Source of the DNA: an uncultured Pseudomonadota bacterium
GTDB lineage: Bacteria; Pseudomonadota; Gammaproteobacteria; Burkholderiales; Casimicrobiaceae
DNA: 45,194 nucleotides
Assembly: GCA_937958295.1 (NCBI GenBank)
Contig: CALFEY010000401.1
Span: forward strand, 1 to 45,194
Direction: 5' to 3'
Shown: positions 1 through 8,150 of the stretch, piece after piece
How positions within the stretch are numbered: position 1 is the first letter of the stretch
Layout of the letters: the number at the start of each line of letters is the position of its first letter
Program-made: the position numbers and the translations under genes
Notes under the pieces: model-generated
Database searches by the model: none
What the model was told of the DNA's origin: nothing
The model's input: only the letters and a program-made list of their open reading frames with translations

Positions 1-1562
1 ACGAGGGACGCTACGCGGAGATCCCCCGCGAGATGCTCGCGAGCGGCGACTGGGTGACGCCGCGCCTGGACGGCTTCCCCTACTTCGAGAAGCCGCCGCT
101 GCAGTACTGGGTGACAGCCACCATCTTCGCCGTGGCGGGCGAAGACGAGTGGACCGCTCGCGCTGGACCCGCGCTCCTCGGCTTCCTCGCAGTGCTCGCC
201 GTGTGGGGCACCGCGACGCGAGTGCATTCGCGGCGTGCCGGCTGGATGGCCGCGGCATTGCTGGGCGGCAGCGCAGGCTACTTCCTCGCCAATCAGTTCG
301 TGACCCTCGACGTCACGCTCACCGCGCTTGTCACGATGGCGTTGTGCGCCTTCGTCATCGCCCAGCAGGAGGCCACCTCCGCCGCCGGCCGGCGATGGTG
401 GATGTACGCGGCCTGGGTTCTGTGCGGACTCGCCTTCCTGGCCAAGGGCGCCATCGCGATCGTGCTCCCTGGGCTCGCCATCGCCGTCTACGTAGCGCTC
501 ACGCGCGACATCCGCCTCTTGGGCCGCCTCCATGCCGGTGCGGGGCTGCTGCTGGTCGCGGTCATCGTCGCGCCCTGGCTCCTTGCGGCCGAGCGGCGCA
601 ATCCCGGCTTCCTGCAATTCTTCATCATCACCGAGCACTGGGAGCGCTTCCTCGAGCCCTCGCATCAGCGCACCGGCCCGGTGTGGTATTTCATCCCGGT
701 CGGCGCCGCCTTCCTCATGCCGTGGCTGCCGGCCCTCGCGCGCGATCTCCTGGAACGCAAGCGGACCCGTTCCGCCGTGCACACCTTCGATTCCGCGCGC
801 TTCGCCGGCTGCTGGGCCGCGGCGGTCGTGGTGTTCTTCAGCCTGTCGTCGTCGAAGTTGCCGCCGTACATCCTCCCGGCGCTCACGGGCGTGGCCCTCG
901 CCTGCGCGCCATCCCTCGCGCGCCGGTGGCAGCGCACGGTGCGCATCACGGCGTGGACGCTCGTGGCAAGCGGCGCGGCCGGTGCCGCAATCGCGCTACC
1001 AGCGGCCCGCTGGATCAAGGTGGACGCCCTGCGCGACGCGTATGTGGCCAATGCCGGCTGGATGCTGGCCGGCCTGACCGCCTTCGTGGTCACGGGCGTG
1101 CTGGCGCTTGTCCTCTTGCACCGACGCCGCCGCGTCGCCGCGCTGGCCTGGCTCGTGGTCGGCGGTATGGCGGGCTGCCAGCTCGCGGCGGTGACGGCGC
1201 ACCGCATCGATGGCTACTTCTCGGCGGAACGTCTCATCGAGACTCTGGCGGGAGGCGAAGCGTTGCGCCCATTCCATGCGGATGTGCCCTTCTACAGTGT
1301 CGACATGTTCGACCACACCGTGCCCTACTACCTTGGGCGCAACGTGATCCTCGTGGAGGAGCGCGGCGAGCTTGCCTGGGGAATCTCGCGCGCTCCCGCG
1401 AACTTCGTGCCCGACCTGGAGACCTTCGCCGCGCGCTGGCGCGACGAGCGCGACGCCTACGCGATCATGTCCGCCGAAACCTTCGCGCGGCTCGCCGGCA
1501 CCGGCCTGCCCATGCGCGAGATCGCCCGCGACGCGCGACGCGTCGTGGTGATGCGGCACTAG
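1..1562 (+). CDS. ArnT/PMT-like membrane glycosyltransferase (5' partial)
   Basis: The reading frame is open from base 3, before the first ATG at 33, so the true start lies left of the window. The first visible residues, GRYAEIPREM, followed by SGDWVTPRLDGFPYFEKPP, are the N-terminal signature of the ArnT/PMT (GT83/GT39-like) family, including the conserved acidic periplasmic loop. Many hydrophobic segments follow. By family, it would transfer a sugar from a polyprenyl-phosphate donor to lipid A or another envelope acceptor in the inner membrane. The visible part is about 519 residues, so little is missing. The C-terminal part is a soluble domain of about 120 residues. The substrate cannot be read from sequence. 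Confidence 0.85.
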   Translation, partial: EGRYAEIPREMLASGDWVTPRLDGFPYFEKPPLQYWVTATIFAVAGEDEWTARAGPALLGFLAVLAVWGTATRVHSRRAGWMAAALLGGSAGYFLANQFVTLDVTLTALVTMALCAFVIAQQEATSAAGRRWWMYAAWVLCGLAFLAKGAIAIVLPGLAIAVYVALTRDIRLLGRLHAGAGLLLVAVIVAPWLLAAERRNPGFLQFFIITEHWERFLEPSHQRTGPVWYFIPVGAAFLMPWLPALARDLLERKRTRSAVHTFDSARFAGCWAAAVVVFFSLSSSKLPPYILPALTGVALACAPSLARRWQRTVRITAWTLVASGAAGAAIALPAARWIKVDALRDAYVANAGWMLAGLTAFVVTGVLALVLLHRRRRVAALAWLVVGGMAGCQLAAVTAHRIDGYFSAERLIETLAGGEALRPFHADVPFYSVDMFDHTVPYYLGRNVILVEERGELAWGISRAPANFVPDLETFAARWRDERDAYAIMSAETFARLAGTGLPMREIARDARRVVVMRH

Positions 1563-1650
1563 CCGGAGCGCAGAGGCCGCCACGAGCCTCGTTCGCAGGC
1601 TGGTGCCGTGCCATTCGTCGCCGACGCCCGCGCTGGCGTCGTCCTCCGTT

Positions 1651-1689
1651 ACAGGTGAAATTGACCTGTTCCCGGCTGTCACAGCCGGG
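1651..1689. repeat. Two adjacent perfect inverted repeats
   Basis: In the 166-nt gap before the dps remnant, ACAGGT (1651-1656) pairs with ACCTGT (1664-1669) around a 7-nt centre. Immediately after it, CCCGGCTG (1671-1678) pairs with CAGCCGGG (1682-1689) around TCA. The first looks like an operator. The second is a strong hairpin that could end the upstream transcript, although no T-run follows on either side. Confidence 0.45.
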
Positions 1690-1728
1690 CCACCGCGCGA
1701 GTCGAGTATGGGCACTGCCGGTTGAGCC

Positions 1729-2187
1729 ATGCGGCGGGCCCCGCTCGTCACGCCCACCGACCTCACTGCCAAAGCCACGACGGACATCGCGGGTGCGATG
1801 AATGGAATCCTCGCGGACGTGTTCGCCCTTTACCTCAAGACCAAGAACTTCCATTGGCACATGCGTGGACCGCACTTCCGCGACTACCACCTCCTGCTCG
1901 ACGACCATGCCGACGAGCTCGACGCGATGACGGACCCGATCGCCGAGCGCATCCGCAAGGTCGGCGGTACCACCCTGCGCTCCATCGGGCACATCGCGCG
2001 CCTGCAGCGCGTGCTCGACCACGACGCCGCTTTCGTGGAGCCGCTGGACATGTCGGCGGAGCTGCGCGACGACAACAAGGCGCTCGCCGCGCGGTTGCAC
2101 GTGGCGCACAACGTAAGCGACGAGCATCGCGACGTCTCCACCACGAGCCTCATCGAGAACTGGATCGACGAGACAGAGCGCAGGACA
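1729..2187 (+). pseudogene. dps: Dps-family ferritin, 3' end lost
   Basis: The frame encodes about 153 residues of a Dps mini-ferritin (DNA-binding protein from starved cells; oxidises and stores iron, protects DNA). Diagnostic features are YLKTKNFHWHMRGPHF, DDHADELDAMTDPIAER with the ferroxidase ligands, GGTTLRSIGHIARL, and SLIENWIDETERRT. In relatives ERRT is followed by W-F-L-F-E and a short tail. Here the match stops at base 2187 and the frame runs on, without stop, into sequence antisense to gspF (to 3471), which has no Dps character. The last 10-15 residues are therefore missing. The start ATG at 1729 has no clear ribosome binding site. Most of the four-helix core is intact, so residual function is possible, but the long unnatural extension makes a pseudogene more likely. 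Confidence 0.7.
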
Positions 2188-2440
2188 CGACCTCTTCGCA
2201 ACGCAGGCCAACGGCACGCCCGTCGCGCGCTGCGGCAGCGGCGGGATCTATGCCATCGCCGACCAGCGCCTATACGTCGATCGCGTCGACCCGGGCCGCA
2301 AGGTCACGGGATTCGTGCAAGCGGGCCTGGGCGACACCAAAGACTGCGCCCGCCTCCGCGGACGCACCGCGGCGATGGCCTACAACGCCTTCGGCGGCGC
2401 CCACTTGCGCAGGAAGGCGGAGAATTTCGCGCGGTCGTAG
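2183..2440 (+). pseudogene. Out-of-frame 3' remnant of an unidentified gene
   Basis: Exactly where Dps similarity ends, frame 2 (bases 2183-2440) becomes protein-like: about 85 residues starting GHDLFATQANGTPVARCGSG and containing IYAIADQRLYVDRVDPG and VTGFVQAGLGDTKD, with mostly G/C third positions, ending at TAG 2438-2440. Upstream in this frame there are stops (TAA at 2114-2116), so it has no start of its own. The last 60 bases overlap the 3' end of the thioredoxin-like gene on the other strand. The GIYAIADQ...FVQAGLGD pattern faintly recalls a strand of carbohydrate porins, but I cannot identify it. It reads as the tail of a second gene fused to dps by a deletion or by an assembly error. 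Confidence 0.4.
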
Positions 2441-2850
2441 CCCTTGCCGGACTCGAGCGCGCCGGTGTCCTGCGAGTGCAGGAGCTTGCCGTCGCCATCG
2501 AGCACGAAAAGATGCGGGTAGCCTGCGATCGCGGGCCAGCGCGAGAGCAGCGCCTCGTTCTTGTTTTCCTTCGACCAGTTCACCTTCACCCACACGTACC
2601 CGGCGTCGCGCAGCCCGCGCACCTCGGAATCCGCCGCCAAGAAGCGGTCCAGGATGTGGCACCACGAGCACCACTCGCCGCCCACGTCGAGCAACACGCG
2701 CTTGCCCTGTGCCTTGGCCTTGGCCGCTGCAATCGCGACGTCCTTGGCGGCGTCGCGCGCCGGATCGAACTTCTGGGGAAGATCCTGCGCAGCCGCCACG
2801 GCGGCGAACCATGCGAGGAGCACGAGGACAACGACACGCATCATGGGCAT
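2380..2850 (-). CDS. Secreted thioredoxin-like protein (CSWC)
   Basis: 156 residues. A hydrophobic signal peptide (about 1-21, ending AAAQ) precedes a thioredoxin-like domain with the redox motif GEWCSWCHILDRF (C61, C64), followed by YVWVKVNW and YPHLFVLDGDGKLLHSQ. It is the single-domain periplasmic type related to DsbD-gamma/thioredoxin-7, and would act on disulfides of exported proteins. The start at 2850 is chosen because its ATG shares a base with the gspF stop (TGATG), implying translational coupling. ATGs at 2844 and 2841 are alternatives. As last gene of the gsp run it may help fold secreted or secretion proteins, which is inference from position only. Confidence 0.8.
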   Translation of the reverse strand: MPMMRVVVLVLLAWFAAVAAAQDLPQKFDPARDAAKDVAIAAAKAKAQGKRVLLDVGGEWCSWCHILDRFLAADSEVRGLRDAGYVWVKVNWSKENKNEALLSRWPAIAGYPHLFVLDGDGKLLHSQDTGALESGKGYDRAKFSAFLRKWAPPKAL

Positions 2851-4049
2851 CACCGGATGAGCTGGTTCATGGAGACGATGGGGAGCATCACTGCGAGCAC
2901 GAGCACGAGCACGATCGCGCCCATGATCACGATGAGCGCCGGCTGCAGCAGGGCCGCGAGCCAGGCGAGGCGCCGCTCGGCATCGCGCTCGAGCTCGTCG
3001 GCGGCGCGCTCGAGCATCGGCGCGAGCTTGCCGCTCTGTTCCCCATTGGCCACGAGATGCACGAGCACGGGCGGGAACACCTTCTGCTCGCGCAGCGCCC
3101 GCGACAGCGCCACGCCTTCGCGTACCAGCGCGGCCGCCCGCAACGCGGCCTCGCGCAAGGGGATGCGCTGCACGACATCGGCCGCGGCATCGAGCGCGCG
3201 CAGCAAGGGCGCCCCGCTGCCAGTGAGGATCGCGAGCGTGCTCGCGAAGCGTGCGGTGTCGAGGCTGCGCAGGAGCCGGCCGGCCACGGGCAGGCGCAGG
3301 AGGAACGCATGCCAGCGCGCGCGGAACGCCGTATTGCGCAACGCCACGGTGAACGCCACCAGCAGCGCCGCGAGCCCTCCGGCCCAGAGCCAGCCCGTCA
3401 CGCGGAAGAAGGCGCTCGTGGCGATCAGCGCCTGCGTGAGCCACGGCAACGTCTGGCGGCTCTGCTGGTAGACGGAGACCACTTGCGGCACGACGTAGAC
3501 GAGGAGCACCGCGATCACCGCGAAGGCGATCACCGTGACCACCGCGGGATAGATGAGCGCGAGGATCACCTTCTGGCGCATCGCCTCGCGGGCCTCGAGA
3601 TAGTCCGCGAGACGCGCGAGCACTTCGGCGAGGCGCCCCGTCTCCGCACCAGCCCCCACGAGGCCGCGATACAGCGACGAGAACGTGCGCGGGTAGCGGG
3701 CCATCGCCCCCGGCAACGACTCGCCCGACGCCACGTGCGTGCGCAGCGACGTCGCCACCTTTGCGGCACGCGCGTCGTCGGCCTGCTCCGCGACGGCGGC
3801 GAGCGCCTGGTCGAGCGGCATGCCGGACATCGCGAGGGTGGCGAGCTGGCGCGTGGTCATCGCCAGCAGCGGCGCCGGCAGACGCACGAGCGCCACGGCA
3901 TCGCCGCGCGTGCGCGCGGCTTCCACCGCGGTGGGCGTCAGGCCATCGGCGCGCAACTGGTCGCGCACCGCGCGCGCGGTGTCGGCGTCCACGAGGCCCT
4001 GGCGCAGGCGGCCCGCCCCGTCGACGGCTTCCCAGCGAAAGGCACCCAC
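2850..4049 (-). CDS. gspF: Type II secretion inner-membrane protein GspF
   Basis: 399 residues, the normal GspF/PilC length. The N-terminus has FRWEAVDGAGRLRQGLVDAD and the protein has two T2SF repeats, each with GxPLDQAL/GxGAPLLRAL-type motifs, and three hydrophobic segments (around 165-190, 215-240 and the C-terminal LIVIMGAIVLVLVLAVMLP). It is the polytopic platform protein that couples the GspE ATPase to pseudopilus assembly. It lies 12 nt downstream of gspE and overlaps the next gene by one base. The family also includes type IV pilus PilC; the gspD-gspE neighbourhood favours GspF. Confidence 0.9.
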   Translation of the reverse strand: MGAFRWEAVDGAGRLRQGLVDADTARAVRDQLRADGLTPTAVEAARTRGDAVALVRLPAPLLAMTTRQLATLAMSGMPLDQALAAVAEQADDARAAKVATSLRTHVASGESLPGAMARYPRTFSSLYRGLVGAGAETGRLAEVLARLADYLEAREAMRQKVILALIYPAVVTVIAFAVIAVLLVYVVPQVVSVYQQSRQTLPWLTQALIATSAFFRVTGWLWAGGLAALLVAFTVALRNTAFRARWHAFLLRLPVAGRLLRSLDTARFASTLAILTGSGAPLLRALDAAADVVQRIPLREAALRAAALVREGVALSRALREQKVFPPVLVHLVANGEQSGKLAPMLERAADELERDAERRLAWLAALLQPALIVIMGAIVLVLVLAVMLPIVSMNQLIR

Positions 4050-4061
4050 GCCGGGCCCGCG

Positions 4062-5573
4062 CTACGCCGCGCGCGTGACGCGCAGGAGCTCCGCCAGCGA
4101 CGTGGCGCCGCTTGCGATCCAGCGCGCGCCGTCGCCGCGAAGGCTCGTCATGCCGGCACGCTCGGCGGCAGCACGGATGGCGGGCTCGTCGGCGCCGTCA
4201 TGGATGCCACGACGTACCGCGTCGTCGACCTCGAGCAGCTCGTACACGCCGGTGCGGCCGCGAAAGCCCGTGTGATTGCACGCCTCGCACCCCGGCGCAC
4301 TGGACACCGGCGTGGAGGCCGGCAAGCCGAGCTCCGCCAGGAGCTTCTGCTCGCCCGGCGTGGGCGAGGCCGTTACCCGGCAAGCCGGGCACAGCGTGCG
4401 CACCAGTCGCTGCGCGAGCACGCCGAGGAGGCTCGATGCCACGAGGTAAGGCTCCACGCCCATGTCGGCCAGCCGCGTGACGGCGCTGGCCGCGTCGTTC
4501 GTGTGCAGCGTGGCCAGCACGAGATGGCCGGTGAGCGAGGCCTGCACCGCGATCTGCGCCGTCTCGAGGTCGCGGATCTCGCCGATCATGATCACGTCAG
4601 GATCCTGCCGCAGGATCGCGCGCAGCGTGCGCGCGAAGTCGAGCTCGATGCGCGGATTGACCTGCGTCTGCGCCACGCCATCAAGCGCGTACTCGATCGG
4701 ATCCTCCACCGTCATCATGTTCACCGACCCGCGCGGCAGTCGCGACAACGCGGCGTACAGCGTCGTGGTCTTGCCGGAGCCCGTGGGACCGGTGACGAGC
4801 ACGATGCCGTGCGGCTCGCGGATCAGCCGGTCCATGGCTTCGCGCGTGGGCTCGCTCATGCCGAGCGCCTCGAGGTCGAGGCGGGCTGCCTCCTTGTCGA
4901 GCAGCCGCAACACCACGCGCTCGCCCGAGCCGGTGGGCAGCGTGGACACGCGCACGTCCACCTGCTTGTCGCCGAGCTTGAGCGAAATGCGGCCGTCCTG
5001 CGGCAGGCGCTTCTCCGCGATGTCGAGGCTCGCCATGATCTTCAGGCGCGAGACGAGCGCAGCGTGGAGGGCGCGCGGCGGCTCGATCACGTCGCGCAAC
5101 ACGCCGTCGATGCGGAAGCGCACGACGGAGCGCGCCTCGTAGGGCTCGAAGTGGAGGTCGGACGCGCGCTCCCGCAACGCCTGCAGCAGCAGCGCGTTGA
5201 TCATGCGGATCACCGGCGCCTGCGTGCTGCTGTCGAGCAGGTCCTCGGTCACCGGCATGTCCTGCATTAGCCGCGCGAGATCGCTCTCGCGCGCGAGATC
5301 GCCCACCGCGAACGCGGCGCTGGCCGCGCCCTGGTTGTAGGCGCGGGCGAGCTCCTGCGCGAAGCCCTCGGCGTCGATCGCGCGGGTGACGAGCGGGCGC
5401 TGCAGCACGCGGCGGATCTCGGCCAGGCCATCAGGCGTGGCATCGGGACGCAACAGCACGACCACCGCGTTGCCCTCCAGACCGGCGGCGAGCACGCCGT
5501 GGGCCTTCGCGAAGGCGTAGGGGATCTGCGCCGCGAAGGATACGGCCGAGGCGACGTCCTGGCGGGCGTTCAT
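4062..5573 (-). CDS. gspE: Type II secretion ATPase GspE
   Basis: 503 residues from ATG 5573 (MNARQDVASA), 20 nt after the gspD stop; longer readings upstream would run back through gspD. The N-terminal domain is short. The ATPase core has Walker A GPTGSGKTT (about 262-270), Walker B VIMIGEIRD (327-335), the Asp box TVEDPIEY and the His box TLHTND. The C-terminal zinc motif is complete: CPAC (C395, C398) and CEAC (C429, C432). It powers pseudopilus extension on the cytoplasmic face, anchored by GspL and GspF. No gspL is present in the window. Confidence 0.93.
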   Translation of the reverse strand: MNARQDVASAVSFAAQIPYAFAKAHGVLAAGLEGNAVVVLLRPDATPDGLAEIRRVLQRPLVTRAIDAEGFAQELARAYNQGAASAAFAVGDLARESDLARLMQDMPVTEDLLDSSTQAPVIRMINALLLQALRERASDLHFEPYEARSVVRFRIDGVLRDVIEPPRALHAALVSRLKIMASLDIAEKRLPQDGRISLKLGDKQVDVRVSTLPTGSGERVVLRLLDKEAARLDLEALGMSEPTREAMDRLIREPHGIVLVTGPTGSGKTTTLYAALSRLPRGSVNMMTVEDPIEYALDGVAQTQVNPRIELDFARTLRAILRQDPDVIMIGEIRDLETAQIAVQASLTGHLVLATLHTNDAASAVTRLADMGVEPYLVASSLLGVLAQRLVRTLCPACRVTASPTPGEQKLLAELGLPASTPVSSAPGCEACNHTGFRGRTGVYELLEVDDAVRRGIHDGADEPAIRAAAERAGMTSLRGDGARWIASGATSLAELLRVTRAA

Positions 5574-5593
5574 CGGCGCGCGGGCAACCGCGG

Positions 5594-7942
5594 TCAGTTG
5601 GCCGGCGCCGGAGCGGCGGCCGGAGCAGGCACTGGCGGCGCGGGAGACGGCACCAGCAGCGGCGCCATCCCGGGAATCGCGGCGCCCGGCGCCGTGGGCG
5701 AGGGCGTGGGCTTGCCGGTGGTGACCGGTCCGGGCAGCATCGGCGTGTCCCCAGGCGGGGGCGGCGACAGGGTGCTCGGCAACTCGCCCGCCCGGGTGCC
5801 CGGCATGAGCCCCTCGGGCGGCATGCTCGGCACGCTCTGGTCCTGCCAGAAGTAGCGGAACTCGGGTCGGCTCTTCTGCTGCTCGTTGCTGATGTAGTCG
5901 TAGCGCTCGGAGGTGATCTGCTTGCCCTGCCAGTCGGTACGCACCACGGTGGGCTTGAGGAAGATGAGGAGGTTGACCTTCTGCCGCTTGCGCGCGTCGT
6001 AGCGGAAGAGCGCCCCGAGCACCGGAATGTCGCCCAGCACCGGCACGCGGTCGGAGCCATCGGAGAAGCTGTCCTGGATGAGGCCGCCCAGCACCGCCAC
6101 TTGCTTGTCGTCCACGATCACCGACGACTCCAGCGCGCGCTTGGACAGCACGAGGCCCGTGGCAGTGGTGAACGATTCGATGCGCGACACCTCCTGGTAG
6201 ACGACGAGCCGGATCGTGCCGCCCTCGGTGATCTGCGGCTTGACGCGCAAGAGCACGCCGATGTCGCGCCGCTCGATCGTCTGGAAGGGCTGCACCGTCG
6301 AGTTGCCGCCGGTGGTAGCGTACTGCCCGGTGACGAACGGCACGTTCTGGCCAACGATGATGCGCGCCTCCTCGTTGTCGAGCGTGAGGAGCGTGGGCGT
6401 GGACAGGATGTTGGCGCCGGTGGTCTGCTCGAGCGCGCGCGCGAGGAACGCGAGGTTGTACAACGTGCCGATGCCGGGGATGGAGATCGTGCCGTTCACG
6501 ATGCCGGCGTTGAGTCCCTGGCCCAGCGTGGTGATGTCCAGCGACCCGGCGACGATGTTGTTGCCGCTGTCCGGGGCGCCGAAGTTGGTGCCGCCGAATC
6601 CTTGCACGCCGCTGCGCCCGAGACCCTGCAGGAACTGCCACTGGATGCCGAACTCGGCGGCCTTGTCGGCCGCGACTTCGACGATGAGCGCTTCCACGAA
6701 CACCTGCGCCCGGCGAACATCCAGTCGCTCGATGATCGCGCGCAGGTTGTTGTACAGCGGCTCCGGGCCCATGACGATGAGCGCGTTGCTGGCGGTGTCC
6801 GCCTGGATCGTGAGCCCGCCCGGCGACCCGGCGCCGCCGCCCCCGCTACCCCCACCCGTGCTGGTGAATGGGTTGGACGAGGTCGACGGCGGCGTGGTGG
6901 GCGCGGACGTGGGCGACGCATTGCCGCCGCTGCCGGTGCTGCCCCCCAGCTGGTTGCCGATGGCCGACGGCGAGGATTGCGAAGGCGCAATGTCGGAGCC
7001 GCCGCTCATGAGCGCGCGCAGCGTCTGCGCCACGCGCGCGGCCTCGGCGTTCTTCAGGTAGACGATGAACATGTTGCCGCCAGGGCGGCCGGGCGTGTCG
7101 AGCTGCTCGATGAGGGCCTTCACGCGCGCCGCGCGCGCCGAGTTCTCGGAGCGCAGCATGACGCTGTTGCTGCGCGGGTCGGCCACGATCGCCACGCGTT
7201 GCGTATCCCCGCCCTGTGCGGCCGCCGCCGCGCCCGCCGCGGTGCCGGCTTCCGCTCCGAGGAGCCGCTGCACGAGGGGCACGAGGTCGAGCGCAGAGGC
7301 GTGCTTCAGCGTCACGATCATCGGCTCGCCGGCGGGCGGCTGGTCGAGCGAGCCGATGATCTTCTCGATGCGGCGCAGGTTCTCGGCGTAGTCGGTGATG
7401 ATGATCGCATTGGTGCCCGGGAAGGCAGCGATCGTGTTGTTGGGGGTGATGAGCGGGCGCAGCACCGTGACTACCTGGGCCGCGGATTCGTAGCGCAAGG
7501 TGATCACCTGCGTGGTCAGGCGGTCGCCTCCGCCCACGCCGCCCTGCCCGACGTCGGAGCCGTGCATCTTGGCATCGGACTCCATCACGAGCTTGGTGAT
7601 CCCGTTGCCCTCCACCGCCGTGACGCCCTGCAGCCGCAGGGCCGACAGCAGCGTGGGATACACGAGGCTCTTCGGCACGGGCCGCGCGGAGATGATGTTG
7701 ATCGTCCCCTTGATCTTGGGATCGAGGATGAAGTTGCGCCCGGTGATCTCGGACACGGCCTTGACCACCGACTCGATGTCGGCGTTGACGAAGTTGAGGG
7801 TGACGGTGTCGTCCTGCGCGAGGGCGAGCGGCACCACGCCCAGGCAGGCGACGGCGACCGCCAACGCGGCGCCGGCGAGCGCGCGGCGAAGGGAGACAAG
7901 GAGGCTCGCGAGCCCGACCCCAGGGGCGGATTGAACGGCCAT
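5594..7942 (-). CDS. gspD: Type II secretion secretin GspD
   Basis: 782 residues. A signal peptide (about 1-41, ending ALAQ) is followed by N0 (VTLNFVNADIESVVKAVSEI), the N1-N3 repeats, a Gly/Ser-rich linker (about 330-390) inside N3, and the secretin barrel with VFVEALIVEVAADKAAEFG, ANILSTPTLLTLDNEEA, VPVLGDIPVLGALFR and LLIFLKPTVV. After the barrel comes a Pro/Ala-rich tail of 70-80 residues (PPPPGDTPMLPGP and similar). It forms the outer-membrane exit channel. The start at 7942 places the first Met just before the signal peptide; an earlier in-frame Met near 8043 is less likely. First gene of the gspD-E-F-thioredoxin run. Confidence 0.93.
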   Translation of the reverse strand: MAVQSAPGVGLASLLVSLRRALAGAALAVAVACLGVVPLALAQDDTVTLNFVNADIESVVKAVSEITGRNFILDPKIKGTINIISARPVPKSLVYPTLLSALRLQGVTAVEGNGITKLVMESDAKMHGSDVGQGGVGGGDRLTTQVITLRYESAAQVVTVLRPLITPNNTIAAFPGTNAIIITDYAENLRRIEKIIGSLDQPPAGEPMIVTLKHASALDLVPLVQRLLGAEAGTAAGAAAAAQGGDTQRVAIVADPRSNSVMLRSENSARAARVKALIEQLDTPGRPGGNMFIVYLKNAEAARVAQTLRALMSGGSDIAPSQSSPSAIGNQLGGSTGSGGNASPTSAPTTPPSTSSNPFTSTGGGSGGGGAGSPGGLTIQADTASNALIVMGPEPLYNNLRAIIERLDVRRAQVFVEALIVEVAADKAAEFGIQWQFLQGLGRSGVQGFGGTNFGAPDSGNNIVAGSLDITTLGQGLNAGIVNGTISIPGIGTLYNLAFLARALEQTTGANILSTPTLLTLDNEEARIIVGQNVPFVTGQYATTGGNSTVQPFQTIERRDIGVLLRVKPQITEGGTIRLVVYQEVSRIESFTTATGLVLSKRALESSVIVDDKQVAVLGGLIQDSFSDGSDRVPVLGDIPVLGALFRYDARKRQKVNLLIFLKPTVVRTDWQGKQITSERYDYISNEQQKSRPEFRYFWQDQSVPSMPPEGLMPGTRAGELPSTLSPPPPGDTPMLPGPVTTGKPTPSPTAPGAAIPGMAPLLVPSPAPPVPAPAAAPAPAN

Positions 7943-8150
7943 CGAACGGGCTTGGGCTAAAACGAAGGTCGCGGAAAGGACGGTGGCGCAGCGAGGAAAC
8001 CGCCCTGGTGCCGCAATGACGGAACGCGCTGGCGATAGTAGCATGCGCCCCTTTCGAGGGTAGTCGCGCTGCGGGGGCGCCGCCACCCGGCACGAATCCG
8101 GATGCCCCTGCCGCCGCATCCAACCGGCAATCCGCTCCTTAGGAGTTGTC

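Noticed and set aside
1722..5270. Very long plus-strand frame (1182 codons) across the dps remnant and opposite gspF/gspE
   Set aside because: Arg/Ala/His-rich low-complexity translation with no domain; it mirrors well-supported minus-strand genes and results from G/C-rich third positions.
6101..7960. 619-codon plus-strand frame opposite gspD
   Set aside because: Shadow of the secretin gene, no start signal or recognisable domain.
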